NCBI RefSeq assembly: GCF_905171775.1
Contig: NC_053492.1
Location: forward strand, 294,852,434 to 294,916,433
From: Rana temporaria
Taxonomy: Eukaryota > Chordata > Amphibia > Anura > Ranidae
Length of the DNA stretch: 64,000 nt
Direction of reading: 5' to 3'
A program made the translations under genes and the position numbers. Numbering within the stretch: the first letter of the stretch is position 1; each line of letters opens with the position of its first letter. This document shows positions 46,175 through 55,149 of this stretch, in pieces. A model generated the notes under the pieces. It was not told the origin of the DNA and made no database searches. It saw only the letters and a list, made by a program, of their open reading frames with translations.

Positions 46175-46345
46175 CTCCTCTCGGCCAATGGGGTCTTCGG
46201 ACTCCTGGCCAATGGGGGTCTTCCAAATCCTGGGCAATGGGGTGTTCAGACTCCTGGCCAATGGGGTCTTCAGACTCCCAGACAATGGGGTCTTCAGAAT
46301 CCTGGCCAATGGGGTCTTTAGACTCCCGGCCAATGGGGTCTCAGG
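46175..46345. repeat. 24-bp minisatellite (GACTCCTGGCCAATGGGGTCTTCA)
   Basis: Seven imperfect units. The repeats keep frames open on both strands; no protein is inferred. Confidence 0.92.
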
Positions 46346-46468
46346 ACCCACTTCCTGATTGGAGGAGAAACAGGAAGACAGCGAATATTAATTCACTAAT
46401 GTCACACAAAAGGGTGGTCTCAGGGTGCAGTGCTTTGCGCTCCAAGCCCACCCTTTTTTTTAGCCAAG

Positions 46469-46925
46469 TAGAGCCTAATGCCGCATACACACCATCACTT
46501 TATGTGATGAAAAAAAAAGACATTTTCTGTGAAGTAAAAAATGACGTTTTTGAAACTTCAATTTTCAAAGACGAAGTTGCCTACACACCATTGTTTTTCT
46601 CACAATGTTCTAGCAAAGCGAGGTTACATTCTCACCACATTTTTCCATTGAAGCTCGCTTCATAACTAGCTTCTGGGCATGCGTGGGTGAAAAAACGTCG
46701 TTTTAAACAACGTTTTTTGCTACACACGGTCAATTTCTGTGAAGTAAAAAATTAAGTTTTGAAAAACGACACATAAAATTGAAGCATGCTTCAATTTTTT
46801 TGTCGTTTTTTACAAGACATAAAACGACGTTTTCCCCCACACACGGTCATTTAAAGTGCCGTTTTTAAAAACGTCATTTTTTTTCATCACATAAAGTGAT
46901 GGTGTGTACGCGGCATTAGGCTCTA
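46469..46925. mobile_element. MITE with about 45-bp TIRs (TAGAGCCTAATGCCGC)
   Basis: The left TAGAGCCTAATGCCGC continues into 'acaccatcactttatgtgat'; the right end is the near-perfect inverse. It is related to family D by the 'GTACACACCA' motif but diverged. The middle has AAAACGACGTTTT-like palindromes. Confidence 0.85.
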
Positions 46926-46978
46926 ATCATGGGCTTCTAAAAAAAATATAAACATCCATAGAAATCCATGCATCCTTG

Positions 46979-47280
46979 CATGTAGATTAGGGGAAGGGTG
47001 CATTAATTGGGGGGGGGGGGGGCTGCCACAAACTGTAATGTAACAGAAGTACAAAAAAGAAGTAGGACAGAATGTGATACAGTCTTACAGTAGTTCACAT
47101 TTCAACATATTGGTTTAATAAAACTTAATTAGGAAATAAAAAGTACAGTGCAAAGGTAAAAAGTAGTCATAAAAAAGCTAAATTAGATTAGATACAGAGA
47201 TGATGTCAGTCTTTTTTTTTTTTGAACCTTTGTTTCAGGAACACATATTTCTGAGGACATTGACTTATAATCACCAAAGT
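46979..47280. other. Unannotated sequence with G12 tract
   Basis: Includes a G homopolymer at about 47010-47021 and a T11 run at about 47211. No gene seen. Confidence 0.4.
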
Positions 47281-47324
47281 TTATCATGGCTTAGAGCTGA
47301 TCTCTGGGCTCTGCCAAGTTCCGC

Positions 47325-47660
47325 ATAGCCTTGCGGCACTGGTGGGTACTGATAGGTGGCAGTGATGGGCACTGATGAGCAGCACTGGTGGGCACTGATA
47401 GGCGGCACAGATAGGCAGCACTGATGGACACTGATGGGCGGCACTGATTGGCACTAATGGGCAGCACTGATGGGCGGTATTGATGGACACTAATGGGAGG
47501 CACTGATGTGCATCGATGGCCAGCACTGATGAGCACACACTGATGGGCACTGAAAATCTTAACTGACTGGCATCACTTATAGGCACTGATTGGTGGCACT
47601 TATGGACACTGATTTGTGGCACTGATGGGCACTGATTGGTGGCACTGATGGGCAATGCTG
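47325..47660. repeat. Minisatellite (GGCACTGATGGGCACTGAT)
   Basis: Reverse complement of the CATCAGTGCC core in 10-23-bp units. The - strand frames of 123 and 81 aa are readings of the array. Confidence 0.92.
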
Positions 47661-48010
47661 GGGCTTTCTTGTAATCAGGGCACTGATGATCAGTGCCCTG
47701 ATTACCTGCCCAGGTCTCCCCTGCGAAGAGATGCCACTGATCGGCACTCCTTGCCAGTGTGAGGAGTGGAGAGCCGATTCATGGCACTTCCATATTTACA
47801 TGTGACTGGCTGTGATCAGACACAGCCGATTACATGGTTAAAGAGCCGCAGCCACGGCTCTTTACAGAGATTGGGGTCGTGCCGTGTCCTAGCAACACAG
47901 CACGACCACGATCGCCCGTGCTGCGCTCCCCTGCGACAGTGGGTGTTCTGGGGCACCATCATATGACGTCCACTCAGTACGAGAGCCACACCATGATTTG
48001 CCGTGATTAA
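47325..48010 (-). mobile_element. TTAA family A-like element, left-truncated, with minisatellite
   Basis: A GGCACTGATGGGC-type minisatellite (to about 47660) joined to 'cagacacagccgattacatg', 'cgatcgcccg', 'catatgacgt' and a TTAA at 48007. This mirrors the right half of the neighbouring element at 54116-54598. The two elements are head to tail and share the TTAA. Confidence 0.6.
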
Positions 48011-48299
48011 CCACTTCCATACAGGGCACTTACGCACCTTCCCGCCCAAGCCAATTTTCAGCTTTCAGCACTGTCGCACTTTGAATGGCAATTGCGCGGT
48101 CGTGCTACACTGTACCCAAACAAAATTGGCGTCCTTTTTTCCCCACAAATAGAGCTTTCTTTTGGTGGTATTTGATCACCTCTGCATTTTTTTTTTTTTG
48201 CACAACAACTAAAAAAAGACTGAAAATTTTGAAAAAAATTACGTTTTTATTTTTTTCTGTTAATTTTTTTGTAAATAAGTAAGTTTTCTCTTTCAATTA

Positions 48300-48710
48300 C
48301 GGGCACTGATATGGCGGCACTAATGAGATGGCACTGATGGACATTGATGAGGTAGTACTGACGGGCACAGATAAGGTGGCACTGATTGGCGGCGCTGGTA
48401 TGCGGCACTGATGGGCACACATAGGCGGCACTGATGGGCACACATAGGCACTGATGGGCACACATAGGCGGCACTGATGGGCACTCATGGGCGGCACTGA
48501 TGGGCACTCATGGGCGGCACTGGGCACTCATATGCGGCACAGATGGGCACTCATGGGTGGCACTTATGGGTGGCACTGATGGATACTTATGGGTGGCACA
48601 GATGGGCACTGATAGGTGGGCACTGGGCATGGATGGGCACTGTGGGGTGGCACTGATGGACACTATGGGGTGGCACTGATAGACACTGTGGGGTGGCACT
48701 GATGGACACT
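48300..48710. repeat. Minisatellite (GGCACTGATGGGCACTCATGGGC)
   Basis: About 20 imperfect units of 20-23 bp. The last, 'ggcactgatggacact', forms the PLE insertion site and the array continues after the PLE at 54103-54160. The - strand frames are by-products. Confidence 0.93.
48698..48710. repeat. PLE target-site duplication, left copy
   Basis: actgatggacact, identical to 54103-54115. The bases preceding it differ on the two sides (ggtggc versus gtttgttt). This fits a 13-bp TSD, although the target is itself a tandem array. Confidence 0.75.
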
Positions 48711-48711
48711 A

Positions 48712-48755
48712 TACAGAAAAAACACAAGAAAACTTTTTCTTGTGTTTTTTCTGTA
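48712..48755. repeat. Perfect 21-bp-arm palindrome at the PLE 5' end
   Basis: The left arm 48712-48732 starts tacagaaaaaacac and the right arm 48735-48755 is its exact reverse complement, with a 2-nt loop (ct). It lies one base inside the insertion junction. Confidence 0.95.
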
Positions 48756-48840
48756 TTGTGTCTGATTTATAACTGCTGCTCACACTATACTGTTTAAAGT
48801 ATATTTACTTATTATCTATTCACATTGATAGTTCCTCATT

Positions 48841-50145
48841 ATGGACATTTTTGAGTTCAGAGCCAAAAAGCTTTTAAACACCGATGGGGTCTTTGAATCC
48901 TACAAAGAAGATGAAGGGGACCTAGGTGGCCTGTTTACACGGTTAAAAAACGTATTGGTCTCTGAGAACCACACCAAGTGGGATATAGCCTACTTGGAGT
49001 CCTATGTTAAATTGGGTATGGTTCCCAGGAGCCTCAGATGGGAGGTCCCACCCCAGAAAGGGGACCTAGATCTTGAGGACTGGTTTAAGTATTTTAACAC
49101 TGCTGGTATCACTTTCCTTGAATTCCTCATTAAGAAAAAAGTTACAAAACTAGGTAGGCTGGATGATGAGATCAAAATCATTAAAACCAGCCTGGATCCC
49201 TCGAAGGAAAATGAGGAGTACAGGGAAAAGTCCCTTGGTCTTCTTGGTCTTCTGGAAAGGGAGGACAAGGACCAGCGGATTAAAAAGAAAAAGAAATTCA
49301 ATAGGGACCTTGAAGACTACCAGAACAGTGTAGTCTTCAACTGGCAGAAAAAACTGCTTGAGGAGGAAAAAAGATCAGTTCCTACCGCAATGGAGGTTTC
49401 AAACCCACAGGCTACCAACTCCTCTGGAGGCGAACCCCCCAATCAGGGAGGACCCAAGTGGCACCCTCCCCATCTAAAGGGAGGTGGTCCCTCGGGTAGA
49501 GCTTCCCCTAGGAGAGGACAAGGACCCCTCAAGGGACCCCCTTTAAAAAATCAGGGTCGTCTAATAACGTCTAGACCGAATCTCAGACCACCATATGCCA
49601 ATGGCCCCCCACAGGGAGCTTCTGGCTATGGTCATAACCCGGCTGTTCCTCCAGGCGGAGCTAATTATTTTCAGAGTCAGCCCCCTAGAGCCTCTTATCA
49701 AGCACCTAGAGGTAGGGGATGGGGTTATGGAGGTCAAAGAGGACCTAGTTACCCCTCGGATAATAATAGTAATTGGCGTCAGGGTCAAATGGGGGAGGGC
49801 GACTATCCCTCTCCAGCATATTTTCAGCCTGAATCAGGGCTAGGGTGGGAGTATAATATCCCAACCAACAATGCCTTTTTTCCCCTATGTGATATGGATG
49901 GGCCTGAAGAATACCAGACACCTCGTACTAATAGCTTCCCTGTCCCTAATGGAGGAGCTTGGTTCGCACCTCCCCCTTATCCGTCCTATAATGCCCCTGC
50001 CCCTTCTGGAGCTTCTATAGTTCAAAATGGCTCCCGGAATTGGGGTTTTCACAGGGCCAGCCAAGGCACCAAAAGGCTGGGCGAAAGAGGCGGGGCATTA
50101 GAGGAGGGAGGAGACGCAGGACAGCCCAAGCGTTCCAAAACGTAG
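48841..50145 (+). CDS. PLE ORF1, gag-like nucleic-acid-binding protein (434 aa)
   Basis: The start ATG at 48841 has a good vertebrate context (A at -3, G at +4) and an in-frame TAG 12 nt upstream. Residues 1-110 form a probably helical domain with the 'VPRSLRWEVPP' and 'WFKYFNTAGITFLEFL' segments that I associate with the first part of amphibian PLE polyproteins. Residues 110-180 are highly charged and likely coiled coil (KENEEYREKS, DQRIKKKKKF). From about 190 onward it is Pro/Gly/Asn/Tyr-rich with RG-type patches (APRGRGWGYGGQRG), suggesting RNA binding. No zinc knuckle is visible. The last 31 codons overlap ORF2 in the +1 relative frame. It probably packages element RNA; this role is inferred by analogy with gag and not shown by the sequence. 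Confidence 0.8.
   Translation: MDIFEFRAKKLLNTDGVFESYKEDEGDLGGLFTRLKNVLVSENHTKWDIAYLESYVKLGMVPRSLRWEVPPQKGDLDLEDWFKYFNTAGITFLEFLIKKKVTKLGRLDDEIKIIKTSLDPSKENEEYREKSLGLLGLLEREDKDQRIKKKKKFNRDLEDYQNSVVFNWQKKLLEEEKRSVPTAMEVSNPQATNSSGGEPPNQGGPKWHPPHLKGGGPSGRASPRRGQGPLKGPPLKNQGRLITSRPNLRPPYANGPPQGASGYGHNPAVPPGGANYFQSQPPRASYQAPRGRGWGYGGQRGPSYPSDNNSNWRQGQMGEGDYPSPAYFQPESGLGWEYNIPTNNAFFPLCDMDGPEEYQTPRTNSFPVPNGGAWFAPPPYPSYNAPAPSGASIVQNGSRNWGFHRASQGTKRLGERGGALEEGGDAGQPKRSKT
50043..50080 (+). promoter_or_regulatory. Candidate -1 ribosomal frameshift signal
   Basis: The heptamer G GGT TTT (50043-50049) is in register with ORF1 codons 402-403 and fits the X XXY YYZ rule. A 7-nt spacer follows, then ccagcc (50057-50062) that pairs perfectly with ggctgg (50075-50080) over a 12-nt loop. 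Slippage would move ribosomes from ORF1 to the ORF2 frame. Slip site, spacer and stem were all read directly. Activity is inference, and a full pseudoknot was not established. Confidence 0.6.
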
Positions 50146-52418
50146 AGGGTAGAGGTATTTTTAATTTAAGTTCCAGAACATTGACAGACTCTGAGAAATC
50201 TATATTGGATAAAGGCCTTAAATACGCACCTCCTCAGAGTCTTAATAAATTTGGAACATATATGGATGTCCACAAATTCGTGAGAAAAATTAATATTAAG
50301 AGGTACATGGCGGGCATCCCCTCCATTAGTCAACATCCTGAAAATGGGTACGTTCATATGGGCCTATCGAATGCCTCCCTTTTTAACCCTCCTGGTGGAC
50401 TGGCACCATCCCTGAAAATTTTCAGGGATGTTCTACTGAGAGATTTGGAGGCGATGAAGGTTAAGAAAGCTAAACTTAATAAGACCTTACAGGAAGGATT
50501 AGATTCCTTATGTACTAATAAAGAATTAGTTATAAGACCTGCAGATAAGGGGGGGGGGGGCATAGTCGTTCTAGACAAGGCCGACTATCTGAAGGAAATG
50601 CATAATATTGTCGATGACACCAATACTTATTCTATTCTACCCAATGACCCTAAAAGTAAATATAAGAGGGATTTGGAGATCTTGGTGGAAAGGGGTGTGT
50701 TTGAGGGTATACTCACTAGTAAAGAGAAACTTTTTCTTATACCCAAAGCCCCACGTACCCCGACGATATATTACCTCCCTAAACTTCATAAGAACCCTAT
50801 CTGCCCCCCGGGACGACCTATAGTGAGTGGCATAGATTCAATCACGTCCCGGGTGGGCAGATATATTGATTTTTATTTACAGCCCCTAGTAAAGAAAATC
50901 CCTTCTTATGTTAGGGATTCTAAACACATCATGAACATTCTATCTGATGTTCCACCCACTTTGGGCATGTGGATGGTCACCATTGATGTCAAGTCCCTTT
51001 ATACCATCATTCCCCATGAGTTGGGGTTGGAGGCAGTCCGTCACTATCTTTTGAGGGATTCAGGGTTATTGACCAAACAGGTGGAGTTCATTATGGGGTT
51101 GTTAAAGTTCGCAGCCGAATCTAATTATTTTTGGTTTGAAAACAACTTTTACAAACAGGTTACGGGAGTAGCCATGGGGGCAAAATATGCCCCCAGCTTG
51201 GCTAATTTGTTTATGGCCAAGTGGGAGGAGGATGTCATCTATGTAGGGGACACTCCCCAGATTGCCCTTTGGGCAAGATACATTGATGACATCCTCCTCC
51301 TATGGGTTGGCGAATATGATGACCTTACCAACTTCATCTCTAGGCTCAATTCCAATCAGAGGGGAATAGAGTTAAAATTTGAGGCCAGCCAGTCCAGCGT
51401 CCACTATTTGGATTTAAATATTATGATTAAAGCTGGGAGTTTCGTTACGTCTACATATTTTAAGGACACAGACCGTAACGCCTTTATTCCAACTGATAGT
51501 TGCCATCATACCCCTTGGATTAAGGGAGTCCCTAAAAGCCAATACTTGAGGTTGAGAAGAAATTGTACAGATCTTCAGGATTTTTCAATTCAAGCAGGGA
51601 CACTTACCGATCGATTTTTGGAGAAGGGCTATGATCAGGAAGAACTGGAGGAGTCCCTGAATCAGGTTCTCGCCATGGACAGGAAGGACTTGTTAGTTGA
51701 TAAAAAGAAAGATGTGGGTGGGGAATTTTTGAATTGCGCACCCTTCATCACATCATACTCTGTCCAGCACAGGTCTGTCTCCCATTTGATTCGTAAGCAT
51801 TGGCACATAGCAACCAATGACCCTGTGCTGAAAGATATTTTGCCTGATAGGCCCAAAGTAATCTTTAGGGGAGTCCAGTCTTTGAGGAATAAAATCTCAC
51901 TCAACGTGATTGATCCCCCCACGGGGGCTAGAGGTTTTTTTGACCAACTGAAGGGGTACTATAAGTGCAAGAGATGTAGAGTTTTCTCTTTGAGCACCAA
52001 CACCAAGAGGTGTGTTACAACGTTCACCTCTACTGTTACGAATAAGGAATTTAAAATCGTTCCATGCATAACCTGTGCGTCAACAGGGGTGGTCTATTTG
52101 GTTCAATGCCCGTGCGGCCTACAATATGTGGGCCGGACCAAAAGGTCCTTTCAAATAAGGGTAAACGAGCATATTACCAACATACTGGGTGGTTTTAAAG
52201 ACCATTCAGTGTCGAACCATTATAGACTTAAACATAACCGAGACCCTGCCAATACTCTATTTCTGGGAATTGATAAGTTCAAACCCCATTGGAGGGGGAG
52301 CAATCTAGTGAGGGATATATCCCAGATGGAGATGGGATGGATACATCGGTTGAAAACGTACACTCCTTTTGGTTTAAATATTGACACGGATGTCAACGCT
52401 TTTATTAATAATGCATAA
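50049..52418 (+). CDS. PLE ORF2: reverse transcriptase plus GIY-YIG endonuclease (frameshift product)
   Basis: The frame is open from 49992 (after TAA at 49989) to the stop at 52418. The first ATG (50262) lies inside the conserved N-terminal region, after 'NLSSRTLTDSEKSILDKGL', so independent initiation would cut a conserved block. Numbering from the TTG at 50040: ADKGGGG at 168-174, motif A DVKSLYT at 316, GVAMGAKYAPSLANLF at about 376-391, catalytic YIDD at 414-417, a Cys-rich linker (YYKCKRC, PCITC) at about 640-680, and GIY-YIG VVYL...YVGRTKR at 684-702 with Arg707 and NEH. The RT copies element RNA and the nuclease nicks the target. As an ORF1-ORF2 fusion the product would be about 1192 aa. 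An alternative is that a single-base deletion split one ancestral ORF. Confidence 0.9.
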   Translation, partial: SQGQPRHQKAGRKRRGIRGGRRRRTAQAFQNVEGRGIFNLSSRTLTDSEKSILDKGLKYAPPQSLNKFGTYMDVHKFVRKINIKRYMAGIPSISQHPENGYVHMGLSNASLFNPPGGLAPSLKIFRDVLLRDLEAMKVKKAKLNKTLQEGLDSLCTNKELVIRPADKGGGGIVVLDKADYLKEMHNIVDDTNTYSILPNDPKSKYKRDLEILVERGVFEGILTSKEKLFLIPKAPRTPTIYYLPKLHKNPICPPGRPIVSGIDSITSRVGRYIDFYLQPLVKKIPSYVRDSKHIMNILSDVPPTLGMWMVTIDVKSLYTIIPHELGLEAVRHYLLRDSGLLTKQVEFIMGLLKFAAESNYFWFENNFYKQVTGVAMGAKYAPSLANLFMAKWEEDVIYVGDTPQIALWARYIDDILLLWVGEYDDLTNFISRLNSNQRGIELKFEASQSSVHYLDLNIMIKAGSFVTSTYFKDTDRNAFIPTDSCHHTPWIKGVPKSQYLRLRRNCTDLQDFSIQAGTLTDRFLEKGYDQEELEESLNQVLAMDRKDLLVDKKKDVGGEFLNCAPFITSYSVQHRSVSHLIRKHWHIATNDPVLKDILPDRPKVIFRGVQSLRNKISLNVIDPPTGARGFFDQLKGYYKCKRCRVFSLSTNTKRCVTTFTSTVTNKEFKIVPCITCASTGVVYLVQCPCGLQYVGRTKRSFQIRVNEHITNILGGFKDHSVSNHYRLKHNRDPANTLFLGIDKFKPHWRGSNLVRDISQMEMGWIHRLKTYTPFGLNIDTDVNAFINNA
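50549..50560 (+). repeat. G12 homopolymer inside the RT N-terminal motif
   Basis: Encodes four glycines in ADKGGGGIVVLD. As I recall, relatives usually have three, so this copy seems to carry one extra in-frame codon. It is a likely hotspot for inactivating indels and also for sequencing error. Confidence 0.8.
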
Positions 52419-54102
52419 ATGTGAACTCCTTGTGAAAGGCACCATTGGGGTAGAGGTTTTTTTCTTTCCCCTTTTTTTCCCCCTTTCTTTTGGTTTATTG
52501 GGTTTTTTGTGTTGCCTAATAATTTATACATGGGAATATTTGACATAATAGTTAAATAATTTACTTATTATTAAACGTAATTTTTTTCCCTTTTTCTTTT
52601 ATATAGGGGAAGGGTTAATATATATTTTTTATGAATTTTTCTTGTCACTTTTAAGGAATTTCACTATAATAGACCTGTACGGTCATTTTCCAATTGGTAA
52701 TTTTTGCACTTAACAATTAGATTTATTGTTGTTTATTACACTGAGTATGGGGTTAATTACCCCTTTCTCTCTCTTTTTTTATATAAAGAAAGAAAAGTGG
52801 TTTTCTTCTTTTTTCACATATCACTTTTTATGTAAAGTAATTTTTATATAAAAATTATAATGTTTATTTAAAAATAGATAGGGTCTCACTGATTCTCTAT
52901 GCACAACACTTAGATTAGGGAGAAATCAGAATGATGTGACTATAGATGTAGTTACACATTTTGTCATACAATTTACTTGTTTCTTCATTAGAATATTTAT
53001 TTTGCCTCTACACCTAATATTATATCGCTCTCCAGGAGGATTGCCTATCCTGCCAGACAGCAGGTTTTTTTTTACCTTTTGACAATTAATTTCATTATTG
53101 ATCTTTGATACATCCCAGCAGGACAGGTCATAATTCTTGGGGGGAAGTATCGGCCTATCTCGATTGCCTATCGAGTATAGCCGATTGTACGTCCTGAACT
53201 GGGAGGGAGGTGTCTAGTGCCAGAGATATCCTTTTTTCCCCTTCAGGGTTTATTCGTTTTTTAAGTCATTATTTGGCTCCGCTTTGATCGGATTCGTTTA
53301 GATTCTGACCGGCGTGTAATCGGGAACTAATGAATTAAAGTTTTTAAAGTTTTTATTATGATTAGCCCTTTTTTTGATTGCTGCTAATCTTCCGGAGGCG
53401 TTGCGCCGCGCTTCCTGGTTTGGGCAACTACCCATATTGCAAATGGCGTTTTCTGCATCCACTGAGCTGCTTTTCATATTGAGTGGCAGGTATTTAATGG
53501 TGTCTCACTGCTGAAAGCCCCACCCCCATTGAGAACGTCCCCTTGTGACGAAACACGTTTGGGAGGCTACGCCAGTGACGTCACCACGCTCGGGAGGAGG
53601 GCTCCTGCATGCCGGCCGGCATTTACATTTTAACACACGCTGTTTTATCTCTACTCGCTGTAAGTACATTACTTTTTAATAAAATTTGTTACCCAGCGGT
53701 ATTACGCTATATGCGTCCTTTCTTTTATATAATTCCCTGCATTGGAGCGATCGATTCAGAAACGGTCGTGAAGCTGGTGATTTTGTCCTGTGACTTCTGG
53801 GGAACCTAAAGGCCGTGGCTGGGCTATAGCCAACTGCTCTGGTTACTTGCCATCTGGTAAGAGGCTCATTATTCTCGGTGGAGGGACCTCACGATTTGTT
53901 TACATGTCACCGGATGATTGAAAGATCCATTATTTCAGCACTAGCAACTTTCTAAGGAATCATTTTCTTTGAATATCACAACAGTAGCTTTTGCCTATGA
54001 GTATAAAGACTCTCTTTGGACTTTCTGCTAATTTCCATTCCTTAAAGGAGAGGTTTATCACTTATATTAGCTTGGCGCGGCTTTTTGTTTGTTTGTTTGT
54101 TT
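52419..54102 (+). other. PLE 3' non-coding region and tail
   Basis: 1.7 kb, AT-rich at first, then a GC-richer block at 53390-53630 with 'CCATTGAGAACGTCC', 'TGACGAAACACGTTTGGGAGG', 'GTGACGTCA' and TGCCGGCCGGCA. It ends 'ttggcgcggctttttgtttg' and (GTTT)4. The GC block is shared, in order, with the - strand fragment at 35095-35197. It could hold a ribozyme or priming structure. TTTAATAAAA at about 53675 may be a polyadenylation signal. Confidence 0.7.
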
Positions 54103-54115
54103 ACTGATGGACACT
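54103..54115. repeat. PLE target-site duplication, right copy
   Basis: actgatggacact, identical to 48698-48710. The minisatellite resumes immediately afterwards. Confidence 0.75.
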
Positions 54116-54654
54116 GTGGGGAGGCACTGATTTACCCATTTGTGGGCACTGATTGGCATCTTTTTTTTTTTTTAATGCTTTTTTTTAGACTTTTTTTTCG
54201 TTTTTTTCAGACTTTTTTTTTGTTTGCCCTTCCCTGTGGGCTTCCCTGGTGGTCCAGTGTGGCGATCCGAGGCGGGGCTGCGCTGATAAACAATCAGCGC
54301 GAACCCCCCCTGTCAGGAGAGCCGCCGATCGGCTCTCCTCTACTCGCGTCTGTCAGACGCGAGTGAGGAAGAGCCATCAACGGCTCTTCCTGTTTACATC
54401 GTGATCAGCCGTGGTTGGACACGGCTGATCACGTGGTAAAGAGTCTCCGTGAGAGACTCTTTACCGAGATCGGTGTTGCGGGGTGTCAGACTCACACCCT
54501 GCAACAACGATCGCCGCGATGCGCGCCCCACGTCCAGTCAGGATTCTACAACCACTTTGCCGCCGTCAATATGTCATTGGCGGGCGGCAAGTGGTTAAAC
54601 ATGCTTTTGGAGATTGCTTATACATTTTTAAAGTGTTACTAAACCCACAACAGT

Positions 54655-55145
54655 AAAATCAGTCTGTATATGCAGTAAAGCATGCTTGTTGTACTCACTG
54701 TGGAACCTAAGGGGTTAATCACCCACATTGTGTAAAAACAAGGGATGTATGATCATGTCTTGTCTGATTCCCTTTTTTTTATTGTCCCCAACCCATCTGC
54801 TGATAGTACAGAGCCATGGAGGCATCCTGCACATGCTCAGTTTGGTGTGTATTGCTAGAGAGCTTGTTTGTCTTTTGAAAGGCTGCATGTGATCAGCACA
54901 GGACCAATCAGCACTGTTCAGAAAGAGGGTCAGGGGTCATGCAGCATCATAGGACAATCAGAGGAGAATGAATACTCCCCCTACTAGCTTTAACCAGTGC
55001 ACTGGCAGAAGTCACAAGACTGCTATACACTGCTGATGAGAAAAATGTATTAGCAGTTTATATTTACTAAAATAATTGCATTTCCATGTTCTGTGTACTG
55101 TGGGAGACCATTTATAGTGAATGCAGGCTCCTGAGTTTAGTAAAA
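54655..55145 (+). mobile_element. Repeat 'gcatgcttgttgtactcactg' copy 2 (uninterrupted)
   Basis: Paralogue of 19520-20700 without the 699-bp insertion. It supplies the empty site 'gactgctatacactgctg' at about 55018. It starts near a 'ttactaaacccac' motif. Confidence 0.75.
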
Positions 55146-55149
55146 CTGA

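Larger units (their letters stand above)
48711..54102 (+). mobile_element. Full-length Penelope-like retroelement (Neptune-type?), intact
   Basis: A 5392-bp insertion with a 13-bp TSD. Order: a 5' palindrome, an open ORF1 (434 codons), an overlapping open ORF2 with reverse transcriptase and GIY-YIG endonuclease, a 1.7-kb 3' non-coding region, and a (GTTT)n tail. PLEs reverse-transcribe at a nicked target using their own GIY-YIG nuclease. The Cys-rich linker before the nuclease and the ORF1 'RSLRWEVPP' motif fit vertebrate PLEs; the Neptune assignment is from memory and needs a phylogeny. No stop or frameshift interrupts the enzymatic domains, so the copy looks recent. Confidence 0.9.
48007..54598 (-). 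mobile_element. TTAA family A element split by the PLE
   Basis: The left half (48007-48710) has TTAACCACTTCC, 'ccaattttcag', 'ccacaaatagagctttcttt', then a minisatellite. The right half (54116-54598) has the rest of the minisatellite unit, 'cggctgatcacgtggtaaag', 'cgatcgccgcg' and GCGGCAAGTGGTTAA. Without the PLE and one TSD the element is about 1.19 kb with TTAA on both sides. Confidence 0.75.

Noticed and set aside
47284..48699. Repetitive 'HQCPSVPPI'-like frames on the - strand
   Set aside because: Products of the GGCACTGATGGGC arrays.
49002..49788. Antisense frames across ORF1
   Set aside because: Shadows of the sense ORF with no independent motif; sense homology is clear.
50040..50042. 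TTG as start codon of the RT ORF
   Set aside because: A eukaryotic element is unlikely to start at TTG, and the frame is open upstream to 49992. Frameshifting from ORF1 explains the layout better.
52619..53000. Pseudo-LTR duplication of the PLE 5' region
   Set aside because: I found no long direct repeat between 48756-48840 and the 3' region by eye.
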